Notes under the pieces: generated by a model
Told to the model about the DNA's origin: nothing
Database searches by the model: none
The model's input: the letters and a program-made list of their open reading frames with translations, nothing else
Assembly: GCA_000697355.1 (NCBI GenBank)
Contig: JNEN01001279.1
Span: forward strand, 1-51,917
Length of the DNA stretch: 51,917 nt
Source: Syncephalastrum monosporum B8922
Lineage: Eukaryota > Mucoromycota > Mucoromycetes > Mucorales > Syncephalastraceae
Reading direction: 5' to 3'
Program-made: the position numbers and the translations under genes
Shown here: in pieces, positions 1-10,031 of the stretch
Layout: every line of letters begins with the position of its first letter
Position numbering within the stretch: the first letter of the stretch is position 1

Positions 1-1832
1 TCAATGTCCCCGTCTGGGAACACGAATGCTCGCAGCGACCAATTCCAGTAGCCGCTGGGAGCGGGTGGGGGTGATCGCACCGGCGACGGCCCACGAACGT
101 CGCCGGGCTCCCACAAAGTCACGCCATACATTCCCTCGATGAGGTCATCCACACTATGACCACTTGCGGCGTGGCCGGCCGACGCAGCAGACGACACCAC
201 GGACGAGCCGACCACAGGCAAAACAGCAGGCGCCGGCAGAAGGCCAAACGACGCGCACAAAGACAAGCCTCCAGACGTGGCGGCAGGCGACGAGGTACCA
301 CACGTGGCGGCTGGAGGGAGGGCAGGAGAGGAACCAAACGAGGCGCCAGAAGCAGCGGCGGGAGGGATGGCAGGCGAGGCACCAGACGAAGCAGGCGAGG
401 CACCAAACGAAGCAGGCGAGAAGCCAGAAGAAGCAACAGCGGCGGGAGGGAGGGCAGGCGAAGCACCGAACGAGGCAGGCGACGAAGCGCCAGAAGCAGC
501 AGCAACAGAGGCGGGAGGGAGGGCAGGCGAGGCACCAGACGAAGCAGGCGAGGCACCAAACGAAGCAGGCGAGAAGCCAGAAGAAGCAACAGCGGCGGGA
601 GGGAGGGCAGGCGAAGCACCGAACGAGGCAGGCGACGAAGCGCCAGAAGCAGCAGCAACAGAGGCGGGAGGGAGGGCAGGCGAGGCACCAGACGAAGCAG
701 GCGAGGCACCAAACGAAGCAGGCGAGAAGCCAGAAGAAGCAACAGCGGCGGGAGGGAGGGCAGGCGAAGCACCGAACGAGGCAGGCGACGAAGCGCCAGA
801 AGCAGCAGCAACAGAGGCGGGAGGGAGGGCAGGCGAGGCACCAGACGAAGCAGGCGAGGCACCAAACGAAGCAGGCGAGAAGCCAGAAGAAGCAACAGCG
901 GCGGGAGGGAGGGCAGGAGAAGCACCGAACGAGACAGGCGACGAGGCGCCAGAAGCAGCATCAGCAGTGGGTGGGAGGGCAGGCGAAGCACTGAACGAAA
1001 CAGGCGACGAAGCGCCAGAAGCAGCAGCAACAGAGGCGGGAGGGAGGGCAGGCGAAGCACCGAACGAGGCGGGCGAGGCACCAAACGAAGCAGACGAGAA
1101 GCCAGAAGAAGCAGGCGGAGCGTGGGCAGGCGAGAAGCCAGAAGCAGGCGAGAAGCCAGAAGCAGGCGAGAAGCCAGAAGCAGGCGAGAAGCCAGAAGCA
1201 GGCGAGAAGCCAGAAGCAGGCGAGAAGCCGGAAGAAGCAGCCGGAGCGTGGGCAGGCGAGAAGCCAGAAGCAGGTGAGAAGCCAGAAGAAGCAGCCGGAG
1301 CGTGGGCAGGCGAGAAGCCAGAAGCAGGTGAGAAGCCAGAAGAAGCAGCCGGAGCGTGGGCAGGCGAGAGGCCAGAAGCAGGCGAGAAGCCAGAAGAAGC
1401 AAGCGGAGCGTAGGCAGGCGAGAAGCCAGAAGCAGGCGACGATGCACCAGAAGGAAGTTGATGCGAACCACCAGGAGTGGCCGCAGAGGCGCCAGACGGG
1501 GCAGCCGGAGCGAAAGCGGGCGAGAAGCCAAAGTTGGCAGGCAGCGAGGTGCCAAACACGAACGCCGACGAGCCAGACGCGACAGCAGTGGCGGGAGCCG
1601 GAGGAGAGCCAACGACGCAAGAGCCAGACGTGGCGAACGGCGCAGGAGCAGGTGCGAATGAAAAGCCACACGAAGCGGCGACGGCAGGAGAAACAGGCGC
1701 AGCAACGGCGCGGGAGGGCGACAAACAGGAGGTCGGCTCCTCAAGAATTTCCGCTAAGATGTCCTCGACATCTGCGTCGGCAATGGCGGCAGGGGCAGGG
1801 GCAGAAAAGAGGCTTTGTGCGTTTGTGGACAT
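1..1832 (-). CDS. Ser/Ala/Pro-rich repeat protein with FG-like motifs, C-terminus cut by window edge
   Basis: The frame from the ATG at 1832 stays open to the window edge, giving at least 610 residues with no stop. The N-terminus (MSTNAQSLFSAPAPAAIADA) is followed by a short acidic helix-like stretch (DVEDILAEILEEP). A Ser/Ala/Gly/Pro-rich body then carries 18-residue units built on GFSPASGFSPA and 51-residue units containing SFGASPA. The end visible here turns non-repetitive and more conserved in look (DDLIEGMYGVTLWEPGD, then SGYWNWSLRAFVFPDGD). No family is recognised. FG and FS dipeptides in a disordered background recall FG nucleoporins or adhesive repeat proteins, but nothing proves either. 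This strand and frame are preferred over five competing open frames because only this one has a sensible start, a non-repetitive N-terminus and a non-repetitive tail. The other frames give Arg/Cys/Leu-rich nonsense. Introns beyond the edge cannot be judged. Confidence 0.7.
   Translation of the reverse strand, partial: MSTNAQSLFSAPAPAAIADADVEDILAEILEEPTSCLSPSRAVAAPVSPAVAASCGFSFAPAPAPFATSGSCVVGSPPAPATAVASGSSAFVFGTSLPANFGFSPAFAPAAPSGASAATPGGSHQLPSGASSPASGFSPAYAPLASSGFSPASGLSPAHAPAASSGFSPASGFSPAHAPAASSGFSPASGFSPAHAPAASSGFSPASGFSPASGFSPASGFSPASGFSPASGFSPAHAPPASSGFSSASFGASPASFGASPALPPASVAAASGASSPVSFSASPALPPTADAASGASSPVSFGASPALPPAAVASSGFSPASFGASPASSGASPALPPASVAAASGASSPASFGASPALPPAAVASSGFSPASFGASPASSGASPALPPASVAAASGASSPASFGASPALPPAAVASSGFSPASFGASPASSGASPALPPASVAAASGASSPASFGASPALPPAAVASSGFSPASFGASPASSGASPAIPPAAASGASFGSSPALPPAATCGTSSPAATSGGLSLCASFGLLPAPAVLPVVGSSVVSSAASAGHAASGHSVDDLIEGMYGVTLWEPGDVRGPSPVRSPPPAPSGYWNWSLRAFVFPDGDI
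358..1116 (-). repeat. 153-bp coding tandem repeat, four near-identical copies plus partial copies
   Basis: The plus-strand landmark GCGGGAGGGAGGG (or a one-base variant) recurs at 358, 511, 664 and 817, an exact 153-bp spacing. A partial 66-bp unit begins near 970, and another copy of the landmark lies at 1036. Each unit encodes 51 residues of the minus-strand protein, so copy-number change keeps the frame. The copies differ at only a few bases, which suggests recent expansion or homogenisation. Confidence 0.9.
1118..1459 (-). repeat. 54-bp and 18-bp coding tandem repeats
   Basis: The landmark GAGCGTGGGCAGG recurs at 1244, 1298 and 1352, with a variant at 1406, a 54-bp period (18 residues). 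Between about 1126 and 1230 the simpler 18-bp unit GAGAAGCCAGAAGCAGGC is repeated, encoding the hexapeptide GFSPAS on the minus strand. The 54-bp unit contains two 18-bp subunits, so the array is hierarchical. Confidence 0.9.
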
Positions 1833-2844
1833 TGCGTGCAATGAGGTACGATAAGAAAAGTGAAGAGAGAAGAAAAAAGATCTTACGCGCTGCTGCGCAT
1901 ACATGAAATACGCGTTTTTTGCAGTTTTTTAAAGCCAGTGTGTGAGACATAAAGGTGTAATAAAAGTGTCATTAGGTTTCAAATGTCAGTAGTCAGCATT
2001 CCGTGACGCATTGACTTGGAACTAGCTCTCTTTCTTCTCTTCTTTTGAAATGTGCTTAGTGAATGGACACGATCATTGACATGGCTCGTCGCCTGGTGCC
2101 TGAATCAGGTGAAACGTGGAAACAGGGCAAGGTGATATGTTCCCATAGAAACAGACTGGTATGACACTATATCAGACGCACGGTATGTAGAGTATAGCAC
2201 TCGATAAAAATGAATGACTAGCGTTTGAGATGTAGACTTCTTGCATGCGTCGTCTTGCATTAAAGTTTGGTGCAACTTTATTTGAGTTGCATGATCCATT
2301 GACACTTCGCCGCTTTAAATTATCCATTTTAATACATATTAAGAGGCACCATTCAGTATCAGGAACAACATATACTCTCGTATATGGCCGTATGAGATAG
2401 TCTGTTTGTTTTAATAATTGGAATGCGCATACAACTGCAAGTATAACGCTTGATATGATATTACGGTGCTTGAAAAAGATGTACGCACAAAGGTGGGTGT
2501 GAAAATTGTTTGAACCGTCTTAGACTCTATGTATGTATGAACGGCCTCGGATACCACAACCTAAGACCTTGAAAGGATATTCGATGTCTGTGAAGAAGAT
2601 GTTAGCTTCAGTTATAACGCCTTCTTTGTATTGATGCTCACGAATTAGCTTGAAAGAAGATCATCACGGCAACCAGCATAGCACAAACTTGTTTACCTCT
2701 GTCGTCCATTGAAACAACCTTTTTCTTTCATTTCGATTAGGAGATATCGAATGCAATTTTGTTCGACATGTCTGCATATATTGGCGTCTTTTTTTGCAAC
2801 GATTGTATGCATTTTTAAAGGCTAGTTGGTTTAGCATAGTTGTA
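1833..2844. other. Intergenic, AT-rich, no gene seen
   Basis: This is the upstream region of the repeat protein. Only short frames without codon bias are present. The first 150 bases, next to the ATG, hold purine/pyrimidine-biased runs that would be a pyrimidine-rich leader on the minus strand. No RNA gene or repeat was recognised. Confidence 0.6.
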
Positions 2845-3369
2845 TTATAAACCTTTGCGGCAATTATCATCATAGCAAGCTTGCCAATTCATCCTGTCGT
2901 CTCCGAGTTCCTCAATGTAGTCCTCGACATAACGCCAGTTCTGAGCACTCTCATCATTGATTGGTTGGAGCGTCGCTGATATCTGGTATCCCGATTGCTG
3001 GCGACGGGCCGCTTGAGTTAGGGGCAGATGAGGTTGTTGTCGCTGGAGTGGGCGATGATGACCGACTTTATATGCATTGGCGCTTGCAGGATGATTGATA
3101 GTTCATTTCTTCGCGCTGGTATCGTAAATATCGTGGTCAAGCATGTCGATGACCTTGTGGTATCGTATTCTGCACCTTTAACAATACGTAGAAGATGACT
3201 TGCCTTGTTTTCTTCCTCCGTAACCTGATTTTCGAAAATCCGCTTTGCGATGCTGTATTTGGGTGGCGGGGTCGTGATGATGACTATGATCGGCCAGACA
3301 TTGCTTCTGTTCGTCGAAGAATGCGCCAAAAGCGGCAATTGGATCCAAAGGTGTTTTGTCCATATGCAA
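2845..3369 (-). pseudogene. Decayed reading frame with two in-frame stops
   Basis: One minus-strand frame runs 175 codons to a terminal TAA at 2845, interrupted by TAA at 3178 and TGA at 3103. A usable ATG lies at 3363. The three pieces look protein-like: an N-terminal part (DKTPLDPIAAFGAFFDEQ), a middle piece (KVIDMLDHDIYDTSAKK) and an end (WRYVEDYIEELGDDRMNWQA, then CYDDNCRK). The closing W-x2-C-x4-C pattern recalls Cys-rich tails seen in fungal retroelement polyproteins, but no family can be named. The first stop could be removed by a 55-nt GT-AG intron, but the second has no evident intron. It is therefore called a relic rather than a gene. Confidence 0.35.
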
Positions 3370-6300
3370 AAAAAAAAATTAATCCTTTGCTCAGGATGTA
3401 GCACTGGTTTGCCCATGGAAAGCACGGCAACTTGGAAAGAAAAGGCTTTGACTTATTTTTTATGCTGCGTTCATGACCTGGCGCTTGCTGGCGCTTGCTG
3501 GCGCTTGCAATCATGTATGATGATTACGAGAACGAAAGGTGACGCGCCGTATTCAGCGAAAATTTCCTAGCAAAATCGTACAACACGGTGCATAAAGTTG
3601 TTGTCCACAGAGTTTTGTATCTCGACAAGTATTGGTGGTATAGCTCTAATATTGTCGGTGGCATACAAGATAACAGATTTCATTCTGTTTGCCCATTCGG
3701 TGGGTCTTGGCTAATACTGGTCAATGGAGCTTCGTCCTAGAAGAAAATATGAGTACATAATGAGCTTAAGTGTAACTGGTGGGAGCTTTCCAATTACTGC
3801 TTCGACAACAATATTTTTGGCTTCGTTGATCTGCCAAATCAGCTTGTTCATGAGATCGGTTCCAATGTGAGGGTGTGCGGTAGGTAAGTTTAAGAAAAGA
3901 GGAATAGGTAGATATGGAATTTGTAATGAGCACCAGTCAAACCACAAGGTATGTGTGAAATGTGTACGAGGACAAGAAAAAGAAAAGAAATAAAGGTAAT
4001 AAGGGGATCAAAGAGGAATATGCGTCTCTTAAGTATACAGGTTGAGAGAATAGGCAAGGGGCATGTTACGCCTCTTGTGTGTGTGTAAAAAGAGAACGGA
4101 GGGTGAATATGTTGCGAGTAAGAGAGGAAAGGATGAGACGGTTACGGAAAGAAAACGGGAGTCTGGAGCGTGTACAAGAGAAAGAGGAGAGGCAGCAAAG
4201 GAAATAAAAAAAGGCCATGTGATGTGTATTTGTTTTGTGTGTGAAGCGCGATAGCACTATCCTTCGTGCGTTCCGGAGGTACAGGAGCATGACCGCTACG
4301 TAGCCTCATGTCGATGCAAATAGGGTCCCTGCTGGCGCAATTGGATAGCGTGGTCAAGTTTTGTGCAATAGCAATCTGGGTATTCTGTATGCCGTTATGA
4401 GGTGGTGTCAATACAGAGGAGCCGCTTTAGTACATTAGGATACCTAAAATGTGCGTCTTGACAAACCTGGAAGACAGAGGAGAATGCGATACTTTCTTGG
4501 TCCATTCATCAAAAAGTCTGAGTGACAGTTCCTGAGCTAAATTCGGAGTTGCTTTGCTTAAGCCTAGCGATAGCTTTTGGCTTCTCTGTTTTTTTTATTC
4601 ACTAGAAATACACAACATAATAAAAGACAGATATTTTCACTGTAGATGTTGAAGTATTAAACTAGCATATCGATATCCACTGTAAAGTCAGTTGTCGTTC
4701 GATTGAAATACACTTTCCACATACCTACGGTAGAGCCGGATTCGTTATTACACGTGCAAGGCGGAAGGACGCCACCTTAGCGGACTAACGCGCCGGTATA
4801 GGGTATGCGTCTAATTCCTTTTGTTAAGCATGTGAAGCACTTAACATGGTGGGAGGGGAGCTGAAAGACATTTGAACATATGCCTGTACAAGGCTTGAAA
4901 TACTACCGGCCTCTACCGTAGGCTAGGGCGGGGGAAGAGGACAGAGGAGGGAGGGCAAAAGGAACGGAAAGGAAAAGGAGCGGACCTGACATCGAATGAA
5001 TATATAAGCATGCCTCAGTTTCTCCTGCAGCTCAGTTCACTTACGGATAGAGAAAAAAAAAGCAGGAAAAGACCTCTGGAAGAGGGGGCGCGAGCGGACA
5101 AGAGGAAGAGAGACGCAAACAGAAGAGAAAACTGGAGGGAAAGAAAACGGAATACAACACAAATTTCAAATCTCAGTAGTAGTCAACGAAGCTACTACAC
5201 AAAAAGTCTAGCAATAGCTTATAGATACTATTATATAATACGTGCGAGCGCCAGATAGCTAAGCATATTGGATAAGCTTTGCAAAAAAGTAATAAATGGA
5301 GTTGAAAAGTCGAGATTCGGGAGTGGAGTTTGGGAACGTTGACATTGTCAAATTGGAGTTGAACGAACTTGTGCGTTTCTGATGGTGTCTTGATAAATAA
5401 CTAACGAAGGTCAGTGACAGATAATAAAGATGGCTTCTTTGGCGTCAAAGAGATAAAAGAATCGTCTCAAAATAGAATATATTGAGTTGTAATGATCTGT
5501 ATGTAGCATAAATACAATCGAATCTCCCTAGTGCCACTGTTAAATTTTAAACGAACAATAGTGCATTGTAGTCATGACATTCAAACTATATTATTAATTG
5601 AAAGAAAAATATAATAAAAGATAACACACAAGCATTTCAACGTAAACTGAAGACATACGTAATAAACAACCTTCATTATGACAGCTATCATTGTGTCACA
5701 TAGTCAGTTAAAGTCCATTTACGAGGGAACTTCAATAATATATGTACAGTATGTAGCGATGTTATATAAGAAAGGGCTATCACTGGATAGCATAGCACAG
5801 TCCGATAATTTCATCATCGGTTGGCTTACTCGTAAAGTAGCCTTTGTATTTTAGTATTACGCAGAAAACTGCCTCGATACTTCCTCGGCTATAGAAGATT
5901 GGGGCATGGAGGTGGCTATTCGTAACAGCTTTCCCGTCACATGTTCCACTATCGGCTAACAACGACTCGCCCACCAACTCTTGTGCCGGCAACACCTCTG
6001 CCCCTGCCAAATATTACTTGTTCCTTGACGTCTTCCGTGAAACACGGACACTGAACCCCCCCCCAACCCTCTACCGTTTCGTAGAGCGAGCTCAATCTCA
6101 CAGGAAATGGTAAACTCATGAGACTGTCTTGACATAAAAACCTTCAATATACGTATGTATAGTGATACATATCCATCTCACTTCCCTTCTGCTGTATTCC
6201 TATCTCCCAGCATGAGTTCGAGGGTTCCTAGCGTGACCCTTCTTGGTTGTTGTCTCTGCTGTAAATAAGTTTTTATTCGCTATACTACAATTATTGAAGT

Positions 6301-6433
6301 TGATTCATGAGTTTTTTGATTGAATCAACGGTGTGGATATTATTCAGGGTAAGATGTCAGATGCTTTGCGCTTCGTGGGGGGGGGGGTTATGTACGGGCC
6401 TGCGTAGTGGGACGGCATTTTCTTTGAACGCTT
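3370..6433. other. Long AT-rich intergenic region, no gene seen
   Basis: About 3 kb with frequent stops in all frames. A short direct repeat of TGGCGCTTGC occurs around 3480-3510. A purine-rich block lies near 4930-5160, a C10 tract at about 6055 and a G11 tract at about 6377. No tRNA B-box, convincing ORF or terminal repeat pair was found. Confidence 0.55.
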
Positions 6434-7555
6434 TCACTTTTTTTTATCTTTTTTTTTAGACTGAGAGGGTTGTGCGGCACCCTTGGTTAGGGCAGTTCGA
6501 ATGACTTCGGGATCAATTGGCATGGTGTGGAGCCTGTGGATATCTTCAGCCAGAGCAGAAGGCACTGGGCGGAGCGTGCCGGGAGCTACAGTCATCTAGT
6601 TAGTACCATATCTTCATGTCCCAGCATAGTACTTACAGACATTAACGACAATTTGTCTCTGGCACTGCCTCATTATCCGGGCGAGTTTTCTGATGGAATC
6701 GGCTTGAGGAGCCCACTGTACGTCGTTCAGGAGCGACGATTCCTCCAGGTCTGGTAGGTCCAAGGAGGGTGTTGAGAATGGGTGTGTGAATGGCAGATTA
6801 TCGCTGACAACTTCTTCGTCACTGCTGATCAATTGATATTCTTCTTCTTGGTCACAGTTGCTGCCTGCTTCATGGCTGAAGGGAAACGCATGCAGATCAT
6901 CCATGGCATCGTCTTCGTCGCTGCTGATCAATTGGTATTCTTCTTCTTGGTGACAGTTGCTGCCCGTTTCACCGTTGGAGTGACGTGTATCCAGGTCCAT
7001 GTCATCTTCGTCGTCACTGCTGATCCAGTGGTACAGGACCTCTTGGTCTCGTTGCACGTCATTGCCGGTGGTGGAAGATGTGTCGCTAGAAAGAGGTGCG
7101 ACAGGGCTGTGGGTGGTGGCGCTTGGCTCGCTATGCTGTGCAGTGCGGCTGTCGACGACCATTCGAGGGGAGGGCGACGAGTCAAAGTAGAAGAGAACGT
7201 CACCGGTGCTGGTGCTATCGTTGTCCGCGCAGAAGCTTGGCTCCGGCAGTGCATAACTGCTATGCCTGTCTGACCTGTCCTGGAAGCTACTGGAGGCAGC
7301 GACATTGTACATGACAGTGTTCATGGCAGCATTGCTCGACTCTCTCGTGCCTTCAAAGTGCGGAAGGTTGGTTTCCTCTCGCAGCTGGTCATTATGGCTT
7401 GCGCTTGCCACGCTCAATGGCCTGTCTGGTTGCCATGGCGCACGCCGATCAGTTCCCGCTGCATCGTAAGAAGGAAAAGGATCAAGGTAGAAAAGAGCTT
7501 CTTGAGCGTTGGAATCGTCATTTTGCTGTGGTGGATCATTGTTGTCGCACGTCAT
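6434..7555 (-). CDS. Acidic protein with three EEEYQLISSDE-type repeats and a lysine-rich C-terminus
   Basis: Two exons are inferred: 7555-6637 and 6585-6434, with a 51-nt intron (GTAAGTACT donor, TACTAAC branch, GTAG acceptor). They join in frame to 356 residues. The product is Ser/Asp/Glu-rich and presumably disordered. It carries three imperfect repeats of about 33 residues (QEVLYHWISSDDEDD, QEEEYQLISSDEDD, QEEEYQLISSDEEV) that lie 96-99 bp apart in the DNA. The repeats are followed by a helical segment (SIRKLARIMRQCQRQIVVNV) and, in exon 2, a conserved-looking stretch (LAEDIHRLHTMPIDPEVI) ending KKKDKKK, a possible nuclear signal. Without splicing the frame ends at 6614 in a nonsense tail. 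The first in-frame ATG is at 7555. The family is not recognised; a nuclear role is inferred from composition. Confidence 0.7.
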
Positions 7556-7975
7556 GCTGGAGAAGAACGGAAAAAGATCAAAGGATGATTTTAATTGTTG
7601 TGAATTTGTCACTTGATGCTTATCCACATTTTTCTTCAGTCTGTATCTACTAGACTCGCTTCATATAAATCTTATTCATTAGTCTGCTTTTGTTCTTCGA
7701 CATTATATCGCATGAGAGTGAGTGATGGTGGTGAAGAGAGTGCACTAATGTATCCCCTTGTGTAGATTAAGCGTTCAAACTACATGGAATCATGCCAATA
7801 TTTCAAGTTCCACATTTGGCATCAAGAAAAGGTTTATCCCTTCAGCTGCATTGCCCAAATGCCGATGTCTGTGTCACGTAAATCGCCCTGACGCAGGAGA
7901 TTGCTTGCTTTCTCTTTTCTAGTAAAAAACCAACATGAAGCAAAACCAACCGCCGATTTTCTTTTCTAATTAACT
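7556..7975. other. Intergenic, upstream of the acidic protein gene
   Basis: No convincing ORF. On the minus strand it serves as leader/promoter of the 7555 gene. No RNA gene or repeat was recognised. Confidence 0.5.
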
Positions 7976-8215
7976 TTATCTAATCGTCACCGCTGGATCT
8001 GATAGTCCTGATTCCTGATTGATTTCAGGGCCGGCAGGCGATTTTGCGCACGGGCCTCCTGGTGTTTCTGCACCACCAAAGCTACACCCAGAAAAGTACC
8101 ACCGTCCAGATAAGAGGCAGAATATAAAAGACACCAGGAAAATGCTATACTGACGGTGCCCCGCAACCTCGCCTCGCAACCTCGTCCAGTACAGGTCCCA
8201 GTTACTCGCTCTCAT
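7976..8215 (-). CDS. Possible small single-pass membrane protein (79 aa)
   Basis: The ATG at 8215 opens a 79-codon frame. It contains a hydrophobic helix (YSIFLVSFIFCLLSG) and then a polar, Gly/Pro-rich tail with two cysteines. A long CT-rich leader and a TATATAT stretch lie just upstream on the minus strand, as for proven genes in this window. The frame remains open above the ATG into low-complexity Phe/Leu, which is not trusted as coding. There is no family match. It could equally be a chance frame. Confidence 0.25.
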   Translation of the reverse strand: MRASNWDLYWTRLRGEVAGHRQYSIFLVSFIFCLLSGRWYFSGCSFGGAETPGGPCAKSPAGPEINQESGLSDPAVTIR

Positions 8216-10031
8216 GACAAACGAATAAAAGAAGAACAGGACGAGGAAAAAGAGGAAGAGAAAGCAGAAGACGAGGAAGGGAAGAAGAGTTTGGAATCGA
8301 AGAATTTCTCGCTCACAAAATATATAGAGTAAGCATAGATATATGTCGTTGAATGCAAGTGCTCTTGATCGGCATGCCTGACGTACCTTTTGCGATAAAA
8401 AGAAAGCCATTGGGATAAACGCAGAAGGAAAAAGATACTGATGTACTCCGGCAAAGATACTGGATAGCTTCAATTACTAGATGGGTCGAGAAAGTCGCAA
8501 AATGTAATCATTTTTCCCAAGAGTAAATCAGTATCTTGTTTCCTACCGTGAAAAAGAACCTGATATGCACCGATTTGCTTAGTTTTGACAACTTTTCTTC
8601 GCTTCTCGATGTCAGCGTTTTACGTGGGTAGTGGACAGGTTACTCACCCTGAGCAGATTCTTCTAGCTGCTGCGGTACCTGGGTGCAGCCCTGGGAAACT
8701 TGCAGTCTGTTTACCAGCCGTTTTCACCGCATATTAGTTCAATGAAGAAAGTCATAATCTGCTGCGGTGAGTATGTTCATATTTCGGACCTAACCCAGCC
8801 ATCATTTGTGATCTCAGGCACCTTTTTTGGACTTATACATGGCCAACATTGCGTGCATCGTCCTCTTCCCTTTATCCTTACACTGCAATCTTTCTTACAG
8901 CGACATGCCATCGGTGTCTTTCTCGTATTCTTGAAATTCTTCGCTGATCGTGTGGGAGCAGTCAACGCAGGATTGGATCATTATTTGCTCAGATTCGGGC
9001 TCCAGCCGAACATAGCATATCCGTCATTATGCTGGACTTGACTTTAAAGTGCCACGCAACAAGGAAATTTTCTGTCGATGATTGGCAGATGTATCCGATT
9101 GAAATCATATTCCCTGTCCTTATCGTCTCATTGTTGGTTTTGCTTATCTCTAACTCCAATGGAGTAATTGAGTCTATCCGCATAAAAAATATTTAGCCAG
9201 ACACTAGCCTATGCTGCTTTATTATCTTCGGCGCAAAACATAGTTCATTTTCCATCAGGCGACTTCAGTCAGTCGATCGCACGATTTGCTGGTTTATCAG
9301 CTCCATGCAATTCTTTTGTGGCCCTGGTGCGTTGATGCTTCCTCGAAAAATTTGACCTCTAATATATTGTGTTGTATTGGACATCAGAGGTGACCGTAGG
9401 GTGACCGTCTTGTTTTGTCGTCACCCTACCGTCAACATTTTAGGCTCCATTTATCATTTCGTTAGAAATCTGCTAACTGAAAGCCTTATTTATATAATTA
9501 GTGCATACTTTATCAATTGCAAATCAACCGTAGTATCTATCATCATGCACCGTATTATCTGGAAAATCATGTCTGCCTGCTTCGCATTTTAACAAGCACA
9601 TGGTACAGCGTTTCCTTCAAGTGCACTTATCGGCTCATAGCATTTAACGAAAGCAAAACAAATGCTTACGCAGGTGTCCATCTTTTATTTTTCTTTTACT
9701 CGCTTGTCAGCTTCCGCATTATTGATCAAGAGGACCACGGGGATAGTCGCCGCATAAACCAATACCAGAACGAGGTGTTTAGTACATATTTTATATATTT
9801 GATCGTCGGCTTATTTTTCTATAAACGCAGCATTCCCTTATCCTGTATAGCCTTGATTGATTTCGGGTCACATCACAACCGTGTTTATGCTCGTCGATTG
9901 ATTGGATACTATCGAAAGGAGAAAACGCAGGTGACACATTTCCCCGAGTGAGACAATCGGCATACAACTTTCAAGGGTTGCGTATTTTCGTGTTTGTTTG
10001 TCTTCCTCTCACCACACACTCTGCATACCTG
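8216..10031. other. AT-rich intergenic region with possible decayed element
   Basis: No intact gene seen. Minus-strand frames at 8777-8965 and 8989-9183 look like protein fragments: a Cys cluster CRCKKDCSVRIKGRGRCTQC, and a Ser/Asn-rich piece. They are short and lie in different frames, as expected for an eroded mobile element. The plus-strand frames at 9377-9951 are AT-driven and rich in Ile/Tyr/Phe, and are not believed to be coding. Confidence 0.4.

Noticed and set aside
156..1413. Long plus-strand frames (Arg/Ser-rich, and AGEAPNEAGE-type repeats) over the left-edge repeat
   Set aside because: They are by-products of repeat units divisible by three. The minus-strand frame starting at 1832 has a plausible N-terminus and a non-repetitive tail; these do not.
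119..1744. 541-codon minus-strand frame of Leu/Arg repeats
   Set aside because: Same DNA as the accepted gene but shifted. It begins inside the coding region and its composition (RLLLASRLPTLRLLL) is a frame-shift artefact.
9377..9951. Plus-strand frames rich in Ile/Tyr/Phe
   Set aside because: AT-driven composition, no motif, no leader signal.
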